A stretch of 17,620 nt of DNA from UMGS882 sp045598975 (lineage in GTDB: Bacteria; Bacillota; Clostridia; Oscillospirales; CAG-382): NCBI GenBank assembly GCA_045598975.1, contig JAZRVE010000043.1:1-17620 (forward strand). The letters are read 5' to 3'. Below the pieces are notes generated by a model. That model saw only the letters and a list, made by a program, of their open reading frames with translations, did no database searches and had not been told where the DNA came from. The position numbers and the translations under genes are program-made. Shown in pieces: positions 13,508 to 17,620 of this stretch. Each line of letters opens with the position of its first letter. The first letter of the stretch is position 1.

Positions 13508-14857
13508 ATGTCCATCAAATGCGCCTTTGTTTCCCTCGGCTGTCCCAAAAACACCTGCGACAGTGAGGTCATGCTTGCCCTTTTACATAAAGCGGGCATC
13601 GAGATCGTTCAGGACGACATCGATGCAGACGTCGTCGTCATCAACACCTGCGCCTTTATCGAAAGTGCCAAAAAGGAAGCCATCGACACCATCCTTGACG
13701 TGGCGTGGCTTCGCGAAAACCGCACGCTTCGCGGCATCGTGGTGACGGGCTGTCTTGTCCAGCGCTACCGTGACGAGCTGCTCAAAGAACTGCCCGAGAT
13801 CGACGCCTGCATCGGCGTCGGCGACCTCGATCACATCGTCGAAGCCGTTAAGAGCGCCTACGAGAACGGCGGCAAAAAAGACAAACCGAAGTATTCCTGC
13901 GTCACGCAGGCGGAAAATCAGACGCTTGGCGGCGACCGCATCGTCACAACGCCGGAATATACCGCCTACATCAAGATTTCCGAGGGGTGCGACAACCACT
14001 GCACCTACTGCGTCATCCCCTCCATACGCGGAAAATACCGTTCCCGCCTGCTTGACGATATCCTGAAAGAAGCATACGATCTTGCCGGAATGGGTGTACG
14101 TGAGCTCATCGTCGTTTCGCAGGATACCACGAGCTACGGCAAAGACATCTACGGAAAACCGTCGCTTGCCCTTCTGCTAAAAGAGCTCTGCAAGATCGAC
14201 GCGTTCAAATGGATACGCGTTTTATACGCCTACCCCGAGGACGTGACGGAAGAGCTCGTCGACACGTTCGCCGCCGAGCCCAAGCTCGTCAAATACCTCG
14301 ATATGCCTATCCAACACATATCCGACAGCGTTCTCAAACGTATGGGACGCCGCGGAGACTCGGCGCTCATCAAAGAAAAGATTGCGCTCCTTCGTAAAAA
14401 AGTGCCGGGGATACTCCTGCGTTCTACCGTCATCGTCGGTTTTCCCGGTGAAACCAAAGAGGATTTTGCCCTGCTTGCCGAATTTTTGAAAGAAGTAAAA
14501 TTCGAGCGTCTCGGCGTGTTCGCTTTTTCCTGTGAGGAAGGCACGCCTGCCGAAAAGATTAAGGACGGCATCGTTCCCGAAAAGACCAAACAGAAGCGGC
14601 TGGATACCCTTATGAAAAATCAGTATGCCATCCATGCGGCGCGTAACGAATCCTTTATCGGAAAAACCGTTGAAGTACTCTGTGAGGGCTATGACAGACC
14701 GAGCGGCGTATGGTACGGAAGAAGCGCGGGAGACGCGCCGGAGATCGACGGAAAGGTATATTTCCGCTCGCCGCGCAAGCTCAAAGACGGCAAATTCGTA
14801 AACGTGAAGATCACCGAGGTCATCGACTATGATCTGCTCGGCGATGCCGTACTGTAA
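13508..14857 (+). CDS. rimO: Ribosomal protein S12 methylthiotransferase RimO
   Basis: This 449-residue radical-SAM enzyme adds a methylthio group to an aspartate of ribosomal protein S12. The N-terminal UPF0004 domain supplies the first iron-sulfur cluster through C12 (SLGCPKNTCDSE), C48 (INTCAFIESAKKEAID) and C82 (VVTGCLVQRY). The radical-SAM cluster motif CxxxCxxC is C161, C165 and C168 (SEGCDNHCTYCVIPSIRGKY). YLDMPIQHISDSVLKRMGRR and GFPGETKEDF follow, and the C-terminus (about 380-449) is a TRAM domain. GCPKN and IPSIRGKYRSR favour RimO over the tRNA enzyme MiaB. The ATG at 13508 has only a weak purine-rich AGAAAAGAGA in front. It lies 24 bases after the DUF212 gene and 30 before pgsA. 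Confidence 0.95.
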   Translation: MSIKCAFVSLGCPKNTCDSEVMLALLHKAGIEIVQDDIDADVVVINTCAFIESAKKEAIDTILDVAWLRENRTLRGIVVTGCLVQRYRDELLKELPEIDACIGVGDLDHIVEAVKSAYENGGKKDKPKYSCVTQAENQTLGGDRIVTTPEYTAYIKISEGCDNHCTYCVIPSIRGKYRSRLLDDILKEAYDLAGMGVRELIVVSQDTTSYGKDIYGKPSLALLLKELCKIDAFKWIRVLYAYPEDVTEELVDTFAAEPKLVKYLDMPIQHISDSVLKRMGRRGDSALIKEKIALLRKKVPGILLRSTVIVGFPGETKEDFALLAEFLKEVKFERLGVFAFSCEEGTPAEKIKDGIVPEKTKQKRLDTLMKNQYAIHAARNESFIGKTVEVLCEGYDRPSGVWYGRSAGDAPEIDGKVYFRSPRKLKDGKFVNVKITEVIDYDLLGDAVL

Positions 14858-14887
14858 GACTTTATTCGAAAAAAGAGAGGTCATCGT

Positions 14888-15502
14888 ATGAACGAGAAAC
14901 GTCCCATCGACAAAGATCTGCCGAACAAGCTGACCTTATTACGCATTTTTCTCATTCCCGTATTTATGATCGTGCTGTGGCTTCCGCTCATCCCCGCCCT
15001 TTCGGGTGCGGCGCTTATCTGCCGTATTGCCGCAGCCGTACTGTTTTTATTCTGCGCGCTGACCGACTTTTTCGACGGACGCATCGCACGAAAATATAAT
15101 ATCGTTTCCAATTTCGGGAAATTCATGGACCCGCTTGCCGACAAATTCCTTATTGTCGGCGCCCTGCTCGCCGCCGTCATGGTGTATGAGAAATTCCGCT
15201 TTGGGCTCGTTGTGGCGCTGACGGTCACCATCTTCCGCGAATTTGCCGTTTCCTCCATGCGCCTGATCGCCAAAAACGCCGACGGCGTCGTCATAGCCGC
15301 CGCCCTGCCCGGCAAGATCAAGACCTTTTCACAGTGTGTATTCGTCCTTTTATTATTATTGGAAGAATACGTCTTTGCATTCTGCGACTTTTTCGTCGCC
15401 TACCGTCCGCTGACGTGGGCTTGTCTCGCCGTCATGCTCTTTTTCACGGTATATTCCGGCATTCAGTACTTTTGCGCCTACAAAAAATATATTTTTGACT
15501 GA
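14888..15502 (+). CDS. pgsA: CDP-diacylglycerol–glycerol-3-phosphate 3-phosphatidyltransferase
   Basis: This 204-residue integral membrane enzyme makes phosphatidylglycerol phosphate from CDP-diacylglycerol and glycerol 3-phosphate, the committed step to phosphatidylglycerol and cardiolipin. The CDP-alcohol phosphotransferase signature DxxDGxxARx8GxxxDxxxD is complete: D60, D63, G64, A67, R68, G77, D81 and D85 (TDFFDGRIARKY, then FGKFMDPLADK). The start LPNKLTLLRIFLIPVFMI is typical of PgsA. Several hydrophobic segments (about 18-38, 42-58, 84-104, 135-155 and 172-195) fit a membrane protein. GAGAGG precedes the ATG. The RimO–PgsA pairing is common in Clostridia. A related CDP-alcohol transferase is conceivable, but length and N-terminus favour PgsA. 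Confidence 0.93.
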   Translation: MNEKRPIDKDLPNKLTLLRIFLIPVFMIVLWLPLIPALSGAALICRIAAAVLFLFCALTDFFDGRIARKYNIVSNFGKFMDPLADKFLIVGALLAAVMVYEKFRFGLVVALTVTIFREFAVSSMRLIAKNADGVVIAAALPGKIKTFSQCVFVLLLLLEEYVFAFCDFFVAYRPLTWACLAVMLFFTVYSGIQYFCAYKKYIFD

Positions 15503-15507
15503 AATTC

Positions 15508-15512
15508 GGAGG
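15508..15512 (+). promoter_or_regulatory. Ribosome binding site for the TTG start of cysE
   Basis: GGAGG lies seven bases before a TTG codon at 15520. No ATG in frame is near this site, and the N-terminus it gives (MFNRLIYDLDAI) is normal for the family, so TTG is the probable start. Confidence 0.75.
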
Positions 15513-15519
15513 AGTTCCC

Positions 15520-16167
15520 TTGTTTAACAGACTCATTTACGATCTTGATGCCATAAAAGAGCGCGATCCCGCGGCACGGAGCCGCATAGAGGTCTTTCTG
15601 CTCTATTCCGGCTTTCATGCCGTCATCTATCACCGTATCGCGCATTTCTTCTATCGGCATCGTTTGAAATTCCTTGCGCGGCTCGTTTCGCAGACCGGAC
15701 GCTTTTTCACAGGCGTTGAGATTCACCCCGGCGCCACCATCGGCAAGGGACTTCTCATTGACCACGGAAGCGGCGTCGTCATCGGCGAGACCGCCGTCGT
15801 CGGCGACAACTGTACCATCTACCAGGGCGTGACGCTCGGCGGTACCGGCAAAGACGTCGGCAAACGCCATCCCACCATCGGCAACAACGTCATGATCGGC
15901 TCCGGTGCCAAGGTGCTCGGACCGTTTACGGTCGGCGACAACGTCAAGATCGCGGCAGGAGCCGTCGTGCTGAAAGAGATACCGGCAGGTGCGACTGCCG
16001 TCGGCGTTCCGGCACGCATCATCTTGCCGGAAGACCGTGCGGATAAGCCCAAAAACGATCTCGACCAGATACACATCCCCGACCCCGTACAGAATGAACT
16101 GACACGCCTTCGTGAACAGATAGACGCTTTGCAGAAAACCGTCGATGATTTGCGGAAAAAACCATAA
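15520..16167 (+). CDS. cysE: Serine O-acetyltransferase
   Basis: This 215-residue left-handed beta-helix acyltransferase transfers acetyl from acetyl-CoA to L-serine, giving O-acetylserine for cysteine synthesis. It has the short N-terminal helical region of the Gram-positive form (RDPAARSRIEVFLLYSGFHA), then hexapeptide repeats from about residue 66. Active-site residues by comparison with E. coli CysE are H82 in IDHGSGVVIGE and H117 in KRHPTIGNN; the acidic residue is E67 (VEIHP), where E. coli has Asp. VTLGGTGKD and GVPARI are also present. The C-terminal 25 residues form a heptad-like helix (NELTRLREQIDALQKTVDDL), possibly an oligomerisation coil. Translation starts at TTG with a strong GGAGG. 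The gene precedes cysS by 18 bases, the same pairing as in B. subtilis, but no T-box leader fits between them. Confidence 0.94.
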   Translation: MFNRLIYDLDAIKERDPAARSRIEVFLLYSGFHAVIYHRIAHFFYRHRLKFLARLVSQTGRFFTGVEIHPGATIGKGLLIDHGSGVVIGETAVVGDNCTIYQGVTLGGTGKDVGKRHPTIGNNVMIGSGAKVLGPFTVGDNVKIAAGAVVLKEIPAGATAVGVPARIILPEDRADKPKNDLDQIHIPDPVQNELTRLREQIDALQKTVDDLRKKP

Positions 16168-16185
16168 TTCGGAAAGGAACGAACC

Positions 16186-17620
16186 ATGAAACTGTATAAC
16201 TCTCTCACCCGCACAAAAGATGAATTTATTACGCACGAGCCGGGAAAAGTAACCATGTATACCTGCGGTCCGACCGTGTATCATTTTGCTCACATCGGCA
16301 ATCTGCGTTCCTACATCATGGAGGATGTGCTGGAAAAATATCTGCGCTATGCGGGCTACGACGTCAAGCGCGCCATGAACATCACGGACGTCGGACACTT
16401 AACGAGTGACGCCGACACGGGCGAGGACAAAATGTTAAAAGGCGCTCGCCGCGAGCACAAGACCGTCATGGAGATCGCCAAGTTCTACACCGACGCCTTT
16501 TTTGAAGACTGCCGCAAGCTCAACATCAAGAAGCCCGACGTCATCGTGCCCGCTACCGCCTGCATCGACGATTTTATCAAGGTCATTTCCGCCCTTTTGG
16601 AAAAAGGCTTCGCATATCCCGCCGGCGGCAACATTTATTTTGATACCTCCAAACTCAAACAGTACTACGTTTTCAACAATTTTGAAGAAGAAGACTTGCA
16701 GGACGGCGTGCGTGAGGGCGTAGAAAAAGACGACAACAAGCGCAACAAAGCCGATTTTGTTCTGTGGTTCACCAAGTCCAAATTCGACGATCAGGAGCTC
16801 AAATGGGATTCCCCCTTCGGCGTCGGATATCCCGGCTGGCACATCGAATGCTCCTGCATCTCCATGAAGCATCTCGGCGAATACCTCGATCTTCACTGCG
16901 GCGGCGTCGACAACGCTTTTCCCCATCACACCAACGAGATCGCGCAGAGTGAAGCCTATCTCGGGCATGATTGGTGCAAGCAGTGGTTTCACGTGCTTCA
17001 CCTCAACACGGAAAGCGGCAAAATGAGCAAGTCAAAGGGCGAATTTCTGACGGTCTCCCTGCTCGAAAGCAAGGGCTATGCGCCGGTGGAATACCGCTTC
17101 TTCTGCTTACTCTCGCATTACCGCAAATCCCTTGTGTTTTCCTATGAGAATCTTGACAACGCCAAGGCGTCCTACAAAAAGCTTCTCGAAAAGATCGCAA
17201 AGCTGTCCCCGGAAGACGGAGATGTAAATACCGAAAAGTTCCAAGCCCTCAAAAAGGACTTTAACGACGCCATGGACAACGATCTCAACACGTCGCTCGC
17301 CATCACCGCCATCCACAATGTGCTCAAATCCGATGCGAACGACGCCACCAAGCGTGCGCTTATTGCTGATTTTGATAAGGTTTTATCTCTCGATCTGCTT
17401 GAAAATGCCGAAAAGATGCTCTCATCTGCCGACACCGGCGCAGACGATGAGCTTGCCTCGGTCGTCGAGCCGCTCCTCGAACAGCGCACCAACGCCAAGA
17501 AACAGAAAAACTACGCCGAAGCCGACCGCATCCGCGCCGCGCTCACCGATATGGGCGTGACACTTGTCGATACCCCGCAGGGAACCACCTATAAAAAGCA
17601 AGTCGGAGGCCAAGCGGTCT
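16186..17620 (+). CDS. cysS: Cysteinyl-tRNA synthetase (3' end beyond the window)
   Basis: This class I aminoacyl-tRNA synthetase charges tRNA-Cys with cysteine. The frame is open from ATG 16186 to the window edge, 478 codons. The HIGH motif appears as HIGN (AHIGNLRSYIM) and KMSKS as GKMSKSKGEF. Zinc ligands match the family: C27 in YTCGPTVYHF, the Cys of GWHIECSCIS, and His and Glu of FPHHTNEIAQSE. The C-terminal helical DALR-type region ends with ADRIRAALTDMGVTLVDTPQ, normally within a few tens of residues of the end of the protein, so only a short tail is missing. AAAGGA lies before the ATG. It is co-transcribed with cysE, linking cysteine production to cysteine charging. Confidence 0.96.
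   Translation, partial: MKLYNSLTRTKDEFITHEPGKVTMYTCGPTVYHFAHIGNLRSYIMEDVLEKYLRYAGYDVKRAMNITDVGHLTSDADTGEDKMLKGARREHKTVMEIAKFYTDAFFEDCRKLNIKKPDVIVPATACIDDFIKVISALLEKGFAYPAGGNIYFDTSKLKQYYVFNNFEEEDLQDGVREGVEKDDNKRNKADFVLWFTKSKFDDQELKWDSPFGVGYPGWHIECSCISMKHLGEYLDLHCGGVDNAFPHHTNEIAQSEAYLGHDWCKQWFHVLHLNTESGKMSKSKGEFLTVSLLESKGYAPVEYRFFCLLSHYRKSLVFSYENLDNAKASYKKLLEKIAKLSPEDGDVNTEKFQALKKDFNDAMDNDLNTSLAITAIHNVLKSDANDATKRALIADFDKVLSLDLLENAEKMLSSADTGADDELASVVEPLLEQRTNAKKQKNYAEADRIRAALTDMGVTLVDTPQGTTYKKQVGGQAV

Noticed and set aside
16168..16185. A possible T-box leader controlling cysS, as known upstream of cysE-cysS in some Bacillota.
   Set aside because: The gap is only 18 bases and holds just a ribosome binding site; no T-box sequence or specifier stem is present here or before cysE.

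Overview
The window looks like chromosomal housekeeping DNA from an uncultured-type member of the Bacillota, most likely class Clostridia. Three things point there: the order nusB–xseA–xseB–ispA followed by rimO–pgsA, strong Shine-Dalgarno sites with near-consensus sigma-A promoters, and short Gram-positive forms of CysE, XseA and PgsA. Base composition is moderately GC-rich with a strong preference for G/C in third positions. That preference produces long meaningless antisense frames, the largest 662 codons. I cannot name a genus. There are no RNA genes, insertion sequences, phage genes, CRISPR arrays or integration scars, and no gene-free stretch longer than about 220 bases.

The layout is two arms diverging from a control region at about 8988-9208. 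The left arm (minus strand, read from 8987 down to 1) has three transcription blocks, each with a promoter visible by eye. Block 1 is an AMP-forming acyl synthetase, an acyl carrier protein and an apolipoprotein N-acyltransferase-like protein (8987-5414), which looks like a route from free fatty acid to an acylated protein. Block 2 is a DEDDh exonuclease whose stop codon overlaps the start of a CCA-adding tRNA nucleotidyltransferase (5350-3105), a plausible pair for tRNA 3'-end trimming and repair. Block 3 is a two-gene heterodimeric ABC exporter (3003 to beyond position 1); its first subunit has the degenerate ATPase site, and the second is cut by the window edge just before its Walker A motif.

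The right arm (plus strand, 9209 to the end) is a single close-packed run of ten genes from one consensus promoter: nusB, a TsaD/Kae1-family gene, xseA, xseB, ispA, a DUF212/YuiD-type membrane protein, rimO, pgsA, cysE and cysS (cut by the right edge). Gaps are at most 30 bases and several genes overlap. It combines transcription antitermination, DNA repair, prenyl and phospholipid synthesis, ribosome modification and cysteine supply and charging.

I found no wholly new system. The items most worth a second look are the synthetase–ACP–Lnt block in a probable Gram-positive, the TsaD-family gene between nusB and xseA, the exonuclease–CCA enzyme coupling, the DUF212 gene following ispA, and a 22-base palindrome on the predicted transcription start of the nusB operon.
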